A stretch of DNA of 64,000 bases from Apibacter mensalis (GCF_001418685.1 NZ_LIVM01000005.1:1-64000); one strand, 5' to 3'; positions 26,286 through 34,646 are shown, counted from the stretch's first letter. Numbers and translations: made by a program. The notes: generated from the sequence alone by a model not told the origin.

Positions 26286-26419
26286 ACATAAAGTAATATT
26301 ATCTTAAATTGTTCATAAAATTTTAGTTATACCACTATTAAATAAACTAATAAAATCAGTTAAATCTGGCATATTTTTAGATTATGCTTATTTGTGAATT
26401 AATAATAAAACCAATAATA

Positions 26420-26854
26420 ATGAACAAATTTTTAACTCTAGCATTTGTGTTGATACTATCTTCCTCTGCCTTTGCACAAACCGGAAGGAATGGAATGAAT
26501 AAAGAATATGGTAGACAATATGAAGAGATAAGAAAAAACCCTAACTTGTCTGAATACGAAAAAGGACAAAAAAAACGAGAGCTTTCATTACAACAAAAGA
26601 AGGATAATATGAATTATGGTAATCATCACGAACACCCTTATGGTCACCATTCAGAAATTGCTGACAAAAAGAAGAAGGATATAGATAATCAAATCGATCA
26701 GTTGGAAGAAAGATACAAAAGAGATAAAGAAAAAATCGAAAACAACAATCGATTAAGCAAAAATGAAATAAAAATTCAAAAAAACGAACTCGAAAGAACC
26801 TACAAATATAAAAAAAATGCATTAGAAAGGGAAAAGAAAGCAATTAAGAAATAA
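26420..26854 (+). CDS. secreted charged coiled-coil protein of unknown function
   Basis: The 144-residue protein has a clear Sec signal (MNKFLTLAFVLILSSSAFAQ, cleavage after AFA). The mature chain is highly charged, rich in Lys, Glu, Asn and His, with a HHEHPYGHHSE patch (about residues 74-84) and a predicted coiled coil in DQLEERYKRDKEKIENNNR. The His patch could bind metal, but that is only a guess. I recognise no family. I start at the ATG beginning the signal peptide, 36 bases downstream of the longest start. The beta-lactamase gene follows but has its own promoter box. Confidence 0.75.
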   Translation: MNKFLTLAFVLILSSSAFAQTGRNGMNKEYGRQYEEIRKNPNLSEYEKGQKKRELSLQQKKDNMNYGNHHEHPYGHHSEIADKKKKDIDNQIDQLEERYKRDKEKIENNNRLSKNEIKIQKNELERTYKYKKNALEREKKAIKK

Positions 26855-26875
26855 ATTTTATTTATAACACATTTT

Positions 26876-26883
26876 TACATTTG
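26876..26883 (+). promoter_or_regulatory. -7 promoter box for the beta-lactamase gene
   Basis: TACATTTG followed by CA, a perfect TAnnTTTG, 16 bases before the ATG at 26900. Confidence 0.6.
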
Positions 26884-26899
26884 CAGTTAACTTTATCTG

Positions 26900-27781
26900 A
26901 TGAAATATTTTATGTTATTTTTCCTATCTATTCCTTTTTGTTCACTTCATGCACAAAAACAAAAGTTGGAAAAAGAAATTCGTTCTATAATCGAGAATAA
27001 AAAAGCCACCGTAGGAGTGGCTGTAATTTATGATAGTAAAGATACATTAACTGTAAATAACGATATTGAATATCCGGCAGCAAGCGTTTTTAAATTTCAT
27101 CAAGCACTCGCTTTACTGGACTATATGAACAAAAATCTACTTTCATTGGAATCCAAATTATATCTAAAAAAATCAGATATGAAAAATGATACATACAGTC
27201 CATTAGCAAATGAGCACCCGGAAGGTAATTTTTATATTTCTATTGGCGATTTGTTGTCTTATACGGTATCCAAAAGTGATAACAATGCATCTGATGCTTT
27301 ATATTATTATATGAACGGTACTCAAATGACAGATATGTATTTACGAACCTTAGGAAGTAAAAAATTTTCAATTGAGGCTACGGAACAGGAACTGAGCCAA
27401 GAATTCAATAATCAATACTTGAATTGGACTACTCCGTTAGAGGCTGCGCAATTATTGAATATCTTTATAACTAAAGACATCTTTTGCAAAAATTATAAAG
27501 ATTTTTTAATCCAAGCAATGGCTAAATCTGAAACAGGCTCCGATAAGCTGAAAGCATTTTTACCTAAAAAAGTTTTAATAGGGCATAAATCGGGAAGCTC
27601 TTCTCGAAACTCAGAAGGGTTAAAAGCCGCTGATAATGATATAGGTTTTGTTTATTTACCTAATGGAAAGCAATACTCTATTGCAGTTTTTATAAAAGAT
27701 TCTAAGGAAGACGATCCAACCAATGCTCGTATGATTGCCGATATATCTACTATTGTGTACAAATTTTATAAGAATAAATAA
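26900..27781 (+). CDS. class A beta-lactamase, subclass A2-like
   Basis: This 293-residue periplasmic serine hydrolase has a 19-residue signal peptide and all class A motifs: Ser62-x-x-Lys65 in AASVFKFHQA, Ser126-Asp-Asn in SKSDNNASD, an omega-loop Glu in EATEQEL (162 or 164), and Lys230-Ser-Gly in GHKSGSS. The NWTTPLEAAQLL stretch after the omega loop resembles the PER/VEB/CfxA branch typical of Bacteroidota. Whether it hydrolyses cephalosporins cannot be said from sequence. It looks chromosomal: no mobile-element ends flank it, and its composition is like its neighbours. Confidence 0.93.
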   Translation: MKYFMLFFLSIPFCSLHAQKQKLEKEIRSIIENKKATVGVAVIYDSKDTLTVNNDIEYPAASVFKFHQALALLDYMNKNLLSLESKLYLKKSDMKNDTYSPLANEHPEGNFYISIGDLLSYTVSKSDNNASDALYYYMNGTQMTDMYLRTLGSKKFSIEATEQELSQEFNNQYLNWTTPLEAAQLLNIFITKDIFCKNYKDFLIQAMAKSETGSDKLKAFLPKKVLIGHKSGSSSRNSEGLKAADNDIGFVYLPNGKQYSIAVFIKDSKEDDPTNARMIADISTIVYKFYKNK

Positions 27782-27811
27782 AAATATAGACATATACTTA
27801 AATTAGATTAC

Positions 27812-27845
27812 AACCGGAATGAATTAAAAAATCATTTCGGTTTTC
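27812..27845 (+). terminator. hairpin terminator after beta-lactamase
   Basis: An AACCGGAATGA/TCATTTCGGTT stem with one G-T pair and a T-run after it, 30 bases past the stop codon. Confidence 0.8.
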
Positions 27846-27887
27846 ATTTAATTACGACTAACTATATCATTTATTGCATTTCTTTTC

Positions 27888-27986
27888 TTATTCATTTAAG
27901 TATTCTATCTCTAAGTGTGGGCTGGGATTTTTAACTATATTCAGCAAATTATAAATATCTATACACATTTCGTCATCCAAAGTTTT
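27888..27986 (-). pseudogene. possible C-terminal remnant of an unknown protein
   Basis: A minus-strand frame of 32 codons closed by a stop but lacking a start reads like protein (KTLDDEMCIDIYNLLNIV, ending EIEYLNE). It abuts, on the opposite strand, the start of the helix-turn-helix regulator remnant. A chance open frame is possible. Confidence 0.35.
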
Positions 27987-28242
27987 TTATGATGACTCCG
28001 TTCTAAAAAAGGTTGCTATAACCTTAAAAGTTTCGGTAGAAGCTACTCAAAATATAGATGGTGAGGCAACTTATAACTACATCAATACTTTTAAGGATCA
28101 AGTAGAAAGTTCATTTTTAACAAATATAATCAACTGTGCATCCAACCCTGTTGCTAAAATTGTTGAGTTCTATAATGAAAAAGAAGCTTTATATGAACGC
28201 ATGCTGAAAGAAAAAGATGCTTTATTGGAAAAATATTATTGA
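27979..28242 (+). pseudogene. 5'-truncated remnant of an XRE/HTH-type regulator
   Basis: The plus-strand frame ending in TGA at 28240-28242 encodes about 87 residues with no start codon and an upstream stop at 27952. The content matches the C-terminal half of a helix-turn-helix regulator common in Bacteroidota: DDSVLKKVAITLKVSVEA, then NPVAKIVEFYNEKEALYE and a tail ERMLKEKDALLEK. The DNA-binding N-terminal half is missing, and an unrelated minus-strand fragment begins where it should be, so this is a relic of a deleted gene. Confidence 0.7.
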
Positions 28243-28835
28243 ATAAATAAAAACAAATTATCAATTTAGAGATAAAAAAGAAATGAAATAGACGTATAAA
28301 AAAAATATATATATTATTTTATATGTACTTAGCATTTCAATATTTATTTATTTTTTCTATATTTATTATATAATCATTAAACTTATATCTGATCAATTTA
28401 ATGATTCATGTTTATATTAGTTTTATATATTTAATTATTAGCTATTAATTTTATAAATTCTTTTTCTAAAAAAGATAAAGCAAAAAATTAATATATATTC
28501 TTATGAATACTTTAAGAAAATAAATTTTTGATATTTAAGGTATTCTAAAGATAATTATATATAAATTCTAAAATTTACGTTATTGACTGAAAAATAGCTT
28601 ACTTAGATTACTTAAACTTTGCAAAATATAGTTTTATTTTAAATATTGAAACAACAATACGAATTAGAGAGAAAGAAAAAATTCAGGAACTTGTTGAATG
28701 GGTTGATGGTATTTTTTCAGATAATTACAACTTTAAAAAACATAAATTAGATTTTTTAATTATACAATCGTATGATAATTTTCTATATTGAATACATCAT
28801 TAAAAAATATAATCCAAATATTTTTTTATATACTT
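28243..28835. other. AT-rich region with no intact gene
   Basis: Nearly 600 bases of very AT-rich DNA before the lpd stop codon. Apart from the open fragment at 28591-28791, I see no coding signal, hairpin or RNA gene. It forms one decayed block with the two remnants to its left. Confidence 0.55.
28591..28791 (+). pseudogene. possible gene remnant of unknown family
   Basis: An open frame of 66 codons with stops on both sides and no start codon reads like a real protein (AYLDYLNFAKYSFIL, then REKEKIQELVEWVDGIFS, then HKLDFLIIQSYDNFL). I do not recognise it. It has no ATG and no promoter, so it is either a 5'-truncated relic or chance. Confidence 0.4.
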
Positions 28836-30239
28836 TTAAAAATGGATTGCTCTTTTTCCGGTAGCATCTAATGCGGCTTCTTTAATGGCTTCAGCATAAG
28901 TAGGGTGTGCATGGCTCATTCTTGCTATATCTTCAGCAGAAGCTCTATACTCCAATAGGGTAACAGCATCTGCAATTAAATCGGCTGCGCGGGCACCTAT
29001 TATATGTATACCTAAAATTTCATCGGTAGCTTCATCAGCCAATATTTTCACAAATCCATCCGTATCGCCGCTGGCACGGGCACGTCCTAAAGCACGAATC
29101 GGAAATTGTCCTGTTTTATATTTGTGCTTTTCCTCTATCAATTGTTCTTCAGTTTTTCCAACTCCTGCCACTTCAGGCCAAGTATAAACCACGGCGGGTA
29201 TAAGGTCATAATTTATATGCGTTTTTTGTCCAGCCAACTGTTCGGCTACCCTAACTCCTTCCTCTTCAGCTTTGTGTGCCAACATAGGTCCGTGAATCAC
29301 ATCCCCAATAGCATATATATTAGGAACATTGGTTTGTAAGTGCTCATTTACTCGTATTCTTCCTTTATCATCCAATTCAATACCGGCCTGTTCCAATCCA
29401 AGATTCTCGGTATAGGACTTTCTTCCTACAGCGATTAGACAATAATCTCCTTCAAAAATGATCTTCTTACCGTTATTTTCCACTGCATGAACAAGTACTT
29501 GATCTCCCTCTCGTTCCACCTGGGTAACTTGAGTAGATAAAGAGAATTTCATACCTTGTTTTTTTAACACTTTCAGTAACTCTTTAGATATTCCCCCGTC
29601 CATAGTAGGAATTAAGTTATCTGAAAATTCAATGACCGTTACTTCTGCTCCTAACCTTTTATAAACAGAACCTAATTCTAATCCAATAACTCCTCCTCCT
29701 ATAACTAATAAATGTTTAGGTATTTCTTTAAGGTTTAAAGCTTCTGTGGATGAAATCAAACGTTCTTTATCTATAGGAGCAAACGGTAGATTTGCAGGTT
29801 TGGAACCAGTAGCTATAATAAAATATTGAGCTTCAAGAGTTTTCACATCTCCTTCCCCGTCTTTAACCACCAATTGAGTAGAAGATTTAAAAGTTCCCAT
29901 ACCGTGAAAAACCGTAACTTTATTTTTTTCCATCAGAAAGTTGATTCCTTTACATGTCTGTTTTACCACTTCATTTTTTCTCTGAATCATTCTGTTAAAA
30001 TCAACCTTTGGATCCGCAATTTCAATTCCTAACTCTTTAAATTGGTATAACGCTTTATCATAAAGTTCGGAAGCATCTAATAAAGATTTGGATGGTATGC
30101 ATCCCACATTTAAACAAGTGCCTCCCAAATGGGAATATTTTTCCACAATTGCGGTTTTAAATCCTAATTGTGCACAACGAATGGCTGCCACATATCCTCC
30201 AGGTCCGGATCCAATTATTACGATATCGAAATTCCTCAT
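28836..30239 (-). CDS. lpdA: dihydrolipoyl dehydrogenase (E3)
   Basis: The 467-residue flavoprotein reoxidises dihydrolipoamide in the pyruvate and 2-oxoglutarate dehydrogenase complexes, passing electrons to NAD. Seen: FAD site VIIGSGPGGYVAAIRCAQLG, redox disulfide GGTCLNVGCIPSK (Cys 42 and 47), NAD site LLVIGGGVIGLELGSVYKRLG, FAD site AIGDVIHGPMLAHKAEEEG, and the C-terminal catalytic HAHPTYAEA. Length is standard. No E1 or E2 genes are adjacent. A promoter box lies 27 bases before the ATG. Confidence 0.97.
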   Translation of the reverse strand: MRNFDIVIIGSGPGGYVAAIRCAQLGFKTAIVEKYSHLGGTCLNVGCIPSKSLLDASELYDKALYQFKELGIEIADPKVDFNRMIQRKNEVVKQTCKGINFLMEKNKVTVFHGMGTFKSSTQLVVKDGEGDVKTLEAQYFIIATGSKPANLPFAPIDKERLISSTEALNLKEIPKHLLVIGGGVIGLELGSVYKRLGAEVTVIEFSDNLIPTMDGGISKELLKVLKKQGMKFSLSTQVTQVEREGDQVLVHAVENNGKKIIFEGDYCLIAVGRKSYTENLGLEQAGIELDDKGRIRVNEHLQTNVPNIYAIGDVIHGPMLAHKAEEEGVRVAEQLAGQKTHINYDLIPAVVYTWPEVAGVGKTEEQLIEEKHKYKTGQFPIRALGRARASGDTDGFVKILADEATDEILGIHIIGARAADLIADAVTLLEYRASAEDIARMSHAHPTYAEAIKEAALDATGKRAIHF

Positions 30240-30266
30240 GATTTATTTTACTAATAGATTGGAATT

Positions 30267-30274
30267 CAAAAATA
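30267..30274 (-). promoter_or_regulatory. -7 promoter box for lpdA
   Basis: TATTTTTG on the minus strand, a TAnnTTTG match, 27 bases before the lpdA ATG. Confidence 0.5.
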
Positions 30275-30376
30275 AAAAATATACGTTCAACTTACACACC
30301 TATACACCATTTTATATTTTGAATATTACTTTTTACTTTAATAAGAATACTTGGTTATTTAAAAGTCTAAAAAGGT

Positions 30377-30931
30377 TTATTTCCATTTCCAATTCATCAT
30401 TTTTTCATACGGAATTGATTTTGATTCTGCCAAATCAATTAAGGTTTTAGAAAGTAAATCTTTAGCTTCAATTTGAGATTTAGAAATAATAATATTTCTT
30501 CCCCTGTCTAATTTTATAAAAAAATGGGAAGGAATTTCATAAATTATTTCAATACTGGAAACAGGTATTTTCCCTTCATTTTCACCGTTGGTAATAGTTA
30601 TATCACTTGTTGAAAAGCTAAGGCCAATATTTTCTAATTTGGTTTTATTAAAGTTTCGATAAACGAAACGTTTATAATATCGCTTATAAATCCAACGGGA
30701 ATAAATCGGATATATAAAAATAAACCCTATACCGAATACTCCAAAATAAATGGCCAATGCATAATTTCTAAAAAAAACAAAAATTATGGCGAGAATAAAA
30801 AAAGCGGAAGTCCATAAAAGCAAACCTTTTTTCCTTTGTTGTTTAACTTTATCATTCATCGAAGCACCAAAAAGCTGATGTTTGAGATAATCATCTGCTG
30901 AAATTTTATAGGTAAAAGTATAATCTTTCAT
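30377..30931 (-). CDS. YcxB-like membrane protein
   Basis: This 184-residue protein has a short cytoplasmic start (YTFTYKISADDYLKHQLF), two membrane helices (LLLWTSAFFILAIIFVFF and YALAIYFGVFGIGFIFIY), and a C-terminal domain with GLSFSTSDITITNGENEGKIPVSSIEIIYE and FFIKLDRGRNIIISKSQI. That layout matches the YcxB-like family, whose function is not known. It stands alone between lpdA and glyS on the minus strand. A box one base off consensus (TACATTTA) precedes the ATG. Confidence 0.75.
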   Translation of the reverse strand: MKDYTFTYKISADDYLKHQLFGASMNDKVKQQRKKGLLLWTSAFFILAIIFVFFRNYALAIYFGVFGIGFIFIYPIYSRWIYKRYYKRFVYRNFNKTKLENIGLSFSTSDITITNGENEGKIPVSSIEIIYEIPSHFFIKLDRGRNIIISKSQIEAKDLLSKTLIDLAESKSIPYEKMMNWKWK

Positions 30932-31100
30932 AATTGTAAATGTATGAAATCCGTATTATTTATGTCGACCAATTTTTATTTATAGATTTAAAAATTATAA
31001 ATAAATATTCCTATCTCCCTATTTTATAAAATTAATTGATATCTGAGAATAGTAAAGGTAGGAATATGTATAAATACCGTTTATAAAGGTAGAGTATCTT

Positions 31101-32639
31101 TTATATTTTTTTCAAAAGAGATTTTAATTCAATATTTTCTCCTATTATTTCACGCAAGGAATCTACCGAAATCCTTTCTTGCTTCATAGTATCCCTGTTT
31201 CTTATAGTAACTGTATGATTGGTGAGCGTGTCATGGTCTATGGTAATACAGTAAGGAGTACCAATAGCATCTTGTCTGCGATATCGTTTACCTATTGCGT
31301 CTTTATCTTCATACATTATATTATAATCAAATTTTAAGTCATTGAAAATCTTTTCAGCATATTCCGGCAATCCGTCTTTTTTAACCAGTGGAAATATAGC
31401 TACTTTATTAGGAGCTAAAGCCGGTGGTAAATTCAATACAACTCTTGAGGAACCGTCATCTAATGTTTCCTCTTTCAAACATTTAGATAAAAGGGCTAAA
31501 AACATGCGATCTAATCCAATAGAAGTTTCTACTACATAAGGCACATAACTTTTATTTTGCTCCGGATCAAAGTATTGAAGCTTTTTACCGGAATATTTTT
31601 CATGTGCTGATAAATCAAAATTGGTTCTGGAATGAATTCCTTCAAGTTCTTTAAATCCAAATGGAAATTTAAATTCAATATCTGTTGCAGCATTAGCATA
31701 ATGGGCTAATTTTTCATGATCATGAAATCTATAATTATCTTTACCTAATCCTAATGCCAAATGCCAATTCAATCGTTTTTCCTTCCATTCTTTAAAATAA
31801 GATAGCTCTGTGCCGGGAGGTACAAAAAACTGCATTTCCATCTGTTCAAATTCTCTCATCCTAAAAATGAATTGTCTTGCAACAATTTCATTTCTAAACG
31901 CTTTTCCGATTTGTGCAATTCCGAAAGGTAATTTTTTTCTTCCTGTTTTCTGAACGTTCAAATAGTTAACAAAGATACCTTGTGCAGTTTCAGGTCTTAA
32001 ATATAAATCTGTAGCAGAATCAGCAGTTGAGCCTAATTTCGTTCCAAACATTAAATTAAACTGGCGAACTTCAGTCCAATTTTTAGAGCCTGTTTCAGGA
32101 TCAGAAATTTCCAATTCTTCTATTAAAGCTTTTGTATCTGCCAAATTAGTTTCCAAGGATTTAGCCAGTCTTTGTAAAATATCCGCTTTTTGCTTTCTAC
32201 ATTCTAAAACTTTAGGATTGGTAGCCTCAAATTGTTCAAGATTGAAAGCCTCCCCGAATCTTTTTTTTGCCTTTTCAATTTCTTTTTTGGCTTTATCTTC
32301 AAATTTTTCTGCAAATTCTTCTACTAGTACATCTGCACGAAATCTCTTTTTACTGTCTTTATTATCAATTAACGGATCGTTAAAAGCATCAATATGTCCG
32401 GAAGCCTTCCAAATAGTAGGATGCATAAATATAGCAGAATCCAATCCCAAAATATTTTCATTCAACTGCACCATTGCTTTCCACCAATATTGTTTAATAT
32501 TGTTCTTTAATTCAACACCGTTTTGACCGTAATCGTAAATGGCTGACAATCCATCATAAACTTCACTAGAAGGAAAAACAAACCCATATTCCTTTGCATG
32601 GGAAACAACCTTTTTTAAAACATCTTCTTGAGATTTCAT
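31101..32639 (-). CDS. glyS: glycyl-tRNA synthetase, single-chain alpha2 type
   Basis: The 512-residue class II enzyme charges tRNA-Gly and is the homodimeric type rather than the GlyQ/GlyS tetramer. Seen: KEYGFVFPSSEVYDGLSAIYDYGQNGVELKNNIK at the N-terminus, FRPETAQGI-like YLRPETAQGIFVNYLNV, IAQIGKAFRNEIVARQFIFRMREFEQMEMQFF (motif 2), and VVETSIGLDRMFLALL (motif 3). The C-terminal anticodon-binding domain has VAIFPLVKKDGLPEYA and YRRQDAIGTPYCITID. A -7 box precedes it. Confidence 0.97.
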   Translation of the reverse strand: MKSQEDVLKKVVSHAKEYGFVFPSSEVYDGLSAIYDYGQNGVELKNNIKQYWWKAMVQLNENILGLDSAIFMHPTIWKASGHIDAFNDPLIDNKDSKKRFRADVLVEEFAEKFEDKAKKEIEKAKKRFGEAFNLEQFEATNPKVLECRKQKADILQRLAKSLETNLADTKALIEELEISDPETGSKNWTEVRQFNLMFGTKLGSTADSATDLYLRPETAQGIFVNYLNVQKTGRKKLPFGIAQIGKAFRNEIVARQFIFRMREFEQMEMQFFVPPGTELSYFKEWKEKRLNWHLALGLGKDNYRFHDHEKLAHYANAATDIEFKFPFGFKELEGIHSRTNFDLSAHEKYSGKKLQYFDPEQNKSYVPYVVETSIGLDRMFLALLSKCLKEETLDDGSSRVVLNLPPALAPNKVAIFPLVKKDGLPEYAEKIFNDLKFDYNIMYEDKDAIGKRYRRQDAIGTPYCITIDHDTLTNHTVTIRNRDTMKQERISVDSLREIIGENIELKSLLKKI

Positions 32640-32671
32640 ATATACTTGGTTAGATATTTATATTCAACGTT

Positions 32672-32679
32672 CAAATTTA
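32672..32679 (-). promoter_or_regulatory. -7 promoter box for glyS
   Basis: TAAATTTG on the minus strand, a perfect TAnnTTTG, 32 bases before the glyS ATG. Confidence 0.6.
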
Positions 32680-32785
32680 CTATAAAAAATGAGATATTAC
32701 CACATAACCGCTGCAGACCTCTATTTTGAAAAATAAACAATTCTTAATAACCTATGCCAATCTTCTGTCAATTATTAAAAATAAA

Positions 32786-32816
32786 TTTGTGTTTGCAAAT
32801 TATCTTCATATATTTG
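32786..32816 (+). promoter_or_regulatory. full-consensus promoter of rpsU
   Basis: TTTG at 32786-32789 and TATATTTG at 32809-32816 are separated by exactly 19 bases, the canonical Bacteroidota -33/-7 arrangement. Predicted transcription start is near 32823. Confidence 0.85.
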
Positions 32817-32830
32817 CGCTTCGAAAATAA

Positions 32831-32863
32831 ATGAAGAACAAAAAAGAGATGTTATTATGTTAA
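32831..32863 (+). other. 10-codon upstream ORF overlapping the rpsU start
   Basis: An ATG 26 bases before the rpsU start opens a 10-codon frame (MKNKKEMLLC) whose stop TAA lies four bases inside rpsU, in a different frame. It lies wholly in the predicted rpsU leader. It could couple or gate rpsU translation, or be incidental. Confidence 0.35.
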
Positions 32864-33051
32864 TTATTCCAGTAAAAGATGGAGAGTCTATCGATAAAGC
32901 TTTAAAAAAGTATAAAAGAAAATATGATAAAACTGGTGTTGTAAAAGAATTAAGAAAAAGACAACAGTTTATTAAACCTTCTGTTACTAAGAGGCAACAG
33001 GTTATTAGAGCAGCTTATAAACAAAGATTGCAAAGTCAAGAAGAAGCTTAA
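32857..33051 (+). CDS. rpsU: small ribosomal subunit protein bS21
   Basis: The 64-residue basic protein is bS21 of the 30S subunit: MLIIPVKDGESIDKALKKYKRK, then ELRKRQQFIKPSVTKRQ and the Arg/Lys-rich tail. In Bacteroidota bS21 helps hide the anti-Shine-Dalgarno end of 16S rRNA, and for Flavobacterium johnsoniae rpsU autoregulation has been reported. Here the leader (AAAAAAGAGATG before the start) contains no clear AGGAGG. The gene has a full-consensus promoter, a short overlapping upstream ORF and a very strong terminator, so it is monocistronic. Confidence 0.95.
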   Translation: MLIIPVKDGESIDKALKKYKRKYDKTGVVKELRKRQQFIKPSVTKRQQVIRAAYKQRLQSQEEA

Positions 33052-33070
33052 GAAACTTTTTCTATAAAAT

Positions 33071-33122
33071 ATTAGCCTATTTTTCAAAATTATTTTTAAT
33101 TTTGAAAAATAGGTTTTTTATT
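33071..33122 (+). terminator. strong hairpin terminator after rpsU
   Basis: A perfect 16-bp stem (33076-33091 with 33098-33113, CCTATTTT.../...AAAATAGG) and a T-run. It ends only a few bases before the xerC ATG. Confidence 0.92.
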
Positions 33123-33127
33123 TTTAT

Positions 33128-34036
33128 ATGTTACAAAAATTTCTTGAATACCTTAACTTAGAAAAACATTATTCTCCTAATACTATACAAAGCTATGAAA
33201 GAGATTTGCTTGATCTACAAATCTTTCTTTTAGAAACTGAAGGCATCTCTGATATAGACCAAGCTACTGCCAGACAACTAAGGAATTTTATCATATATCT
33301 ATCCAATAAAAAACTATCAGAAAAATCTATTAATAGGAAGATTTCATCTATAAGAAGTTTTTTTAAATTTTTATTGAAAATTGGTTATTTGGAAATAAAT
33401 CCAACGATATACTTACTAAATCTCAAACAAAAGAAAAAAATTCTAGTCCCTTACACAGAAGATGAAATTTATTCAATCGAAAACTATATACATACCAGTG
33501 AAGCAGAAAATGAAAATTCAGATTCTTTTGAAACTATTAGGAATCATCTCATTTTTGAGATATTTTACCAAACAGGTATTAGAAGAATGGAACTTCTGCA
33601 ACTTAAAACTTCTAAAATAGATTTAAACAAAAATACTATTATTGTTACAGGAAAGAGAAATAAGGAAAGACTGATACCTATTACTCAAAAATTATCAAAT
33701 CAAATAAGTAAATTTCTAGCTTATAAAATCAAGTTTGGTATACCTTATGAATATTTATTTACTAATAAAACAGGTAAAACCTTAAGTGAAAAGTACATAT
33801 ATAACTTGATACATAAATATCTTAGTATAGTGACAACTAAAGAGAAAAGAAGCCCTCATATGCTTCGCCACACCTTTGCAAGTCATCTTTTGCACAACGG
33901 AGCAGAAATTAATTCCATTAAAGAATTACTGGGTCACAACAGCTTAGCAGCAACACAGGTTTACACTTACAACACTATTGAAGATTTAAAAAAAGTATTT
34001 AACCTTTCCCATCCTTTTGGGCATAAAAATAAATAA
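33128..34036 (+). CDS. xerC: tyrosine recombinase XerC/XerD type
   Basis: This 302-residue integrase-family recombinase probably resolves chromosome dimers at dif. The N-terminal SAM-like domain (LNLEKHYSPNTIQSYERDL) is followed by the catalytic domain with Arg152 in YQTGIRRMELLQL, Lys176, His244-x-x-Arg247 in SPHMLRHTFASHLL, His270 in ELLGHNSL and nucleophile Tyr279 in QVYTYNTI. Length and housekeeping context argue for Xer rather than a mobile-element integrase. I cannot separate XerC from XerD with certainty. Its stop lies one base before the hpf start. Confidence 0.9.
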   Translation: MLQKFLEYLNLEKHYSPNTIQSYERDLLDLQIFLLETEGISDIDQATARQLRNFIIYLSNKKLSEKSINRKISSIRSFFKFLLKIGYLEINPTIYLLNLKQKKKILVPYTEDEIYSIENYIHTSEAENENSDSFETIRNHLIFEIFYQTGIRRMELLQLKTSKIDLNKNTIIVTGKRNKERLIPITQKLSNQISKFLAYKIKFGIPYEYLFTNKTGKTLSEKYIYNLIHKYLSIVTTKEKRSPHMLRHTFASHLLHNGAEINSIKELLGHNSLAATQVYTYNTIEDLKKVFNLSHPFGHKNK

Positions 34037-34037
34037 A

Positions 34038-34328
34038 ATGAAAATCAACGTACAAGCAGTAAATTTTAATGCACAAGACACCCTGTTGACTTTTTTAAAC
34101 AAAAAAGTGTCTAAATTAGAACAATACTATGACAAAATTATAAATGCGAATATATTCCTAAAACTGGAAAACTCTGGAAATAAAGAAAATAAAACTACGG
34201 AAATCGTTTTGGAAGTCCCCGGCGATGAGTTAGTAGCTAAAAAAACATCCATTACATTTGAAGAAAGTATTGATTCGGCCTGTGAAGCAGTTAAAAAGAT
34301 GATAATCAAACGAAAAGAAAAAATATAG
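34038..34328 (+). CDS. hpf: ribosome hibernation-promoting factor (short HPF/RaiA family)
   Basis: The 96-residue protein is a short HPF/YfiA homologue: MKINVQAVNFNAQDTLLTFLNKKVSKLEQYYDKI, then IFLKLEN, then the conserved acidic/basic pattern and KKTSITFEESIDSACEAVKKMIIKRKEK. It binds between the ribosomal subunits in stationary phase and prevents translation. It lacks the C-terminal dimerisation domain of long HPF. I start at ATG 34038, directly after the xerC stop; the longer frame from 34017 overlaps xerC. Confidence 0.92.
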   Translation: MKINVQAVNFNAQDTLLTFLNKKVSKLEQYYDKIINANIFLKLENSGNKENKTTEIVLEVPGDELVAKKTSITFEESIDSACEAVKKMIIKRKEKI

Positions 34329-34358
34329 ATAAAAAAAGAGTTTTTTTTTATTTAAAAA

Positions 34359-34389
34359 TTTGGAAATATTAAAAAATTATCTATCTTTG
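34359..34389 (+). promoter_or_regulatory. full-consensus promoter of the tRNA cluster
   Basis: TTTG at 34359-34362 and TATCTTTG at 34382-34389 with a 19-base spacer. Predicted start is about 60 bases before tRNA-Thr. Confidence 0.85.
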
Positions 34390-34459
34390 CAATCCGTTAG
34401 ACAAAGATAATGATCTTAGGAAAATAACAGAATATTTTCTTTGAAATAAAAAAATTAAT

Positions 34460-34533
34460 GCCGGTATAGCTCAGTTGGCCAGAGCACGTGATTTGTAATC
34501 TCGGGGTCGTGGGTTCGAATCCCTCTACCGGCT
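34460..34533 (+). tRNA. tRNA-Thr (anticodon TGT)
   Basis: The cloverleaf has acceptor GCCGGTA pairing with TACCGGC, a D-arm AGCTCAGTTGG, and a T-arm GGTTCGAAT. The loop TTTGTAA carries TGT. The anticodon stem has one T-T mismatch. CCA is not encoded. It is the first of four tRNAs in tandem. Confidence 0.95.
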
Positions 34534-34542
34534 CGTTTTGAA

Positions 34543-34625
34543 GGGGAGATACTCAAGCGGCCAACGAGGACAGACTGTAAATCTGTTGGTTTTTACCTTC
34601 GGAGGTTCGAATCCTCCTCTCCCCA
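34543..34625 (+). tRNA. tRNA-Tyr (anticodon GTA)
   Basis: The acceptor GGGGAGA pairs with TCTCCCC, and the anticodon loop CTGTAAA carries GTA. A long variable arm is present (class II tRNA, as expected for bacterial Tyr). It lies 9 bases after tRNA-Thr. Confidence 0.95.
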
Positions 34626-34646
34626 CAAAAAAAATAAAAAAAATTT

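Noticed and set aside
26541-26843. 100-codon Phe-rich minus-strand frame opposite the charged coiled-coil gene
   Set aside because: It is the reverse complement of a Lys/Glu-rich coding sequence, which always yields Phe/Leu-rich text. The plus-strand gene has a signal peptide.
33128-34036. xerC as a mobile-element integrase
   Set aside because: It lies among housekeeping genes next to hpf, has typical Xer length, and no attachment-site repeats or cargo genes are nearby.
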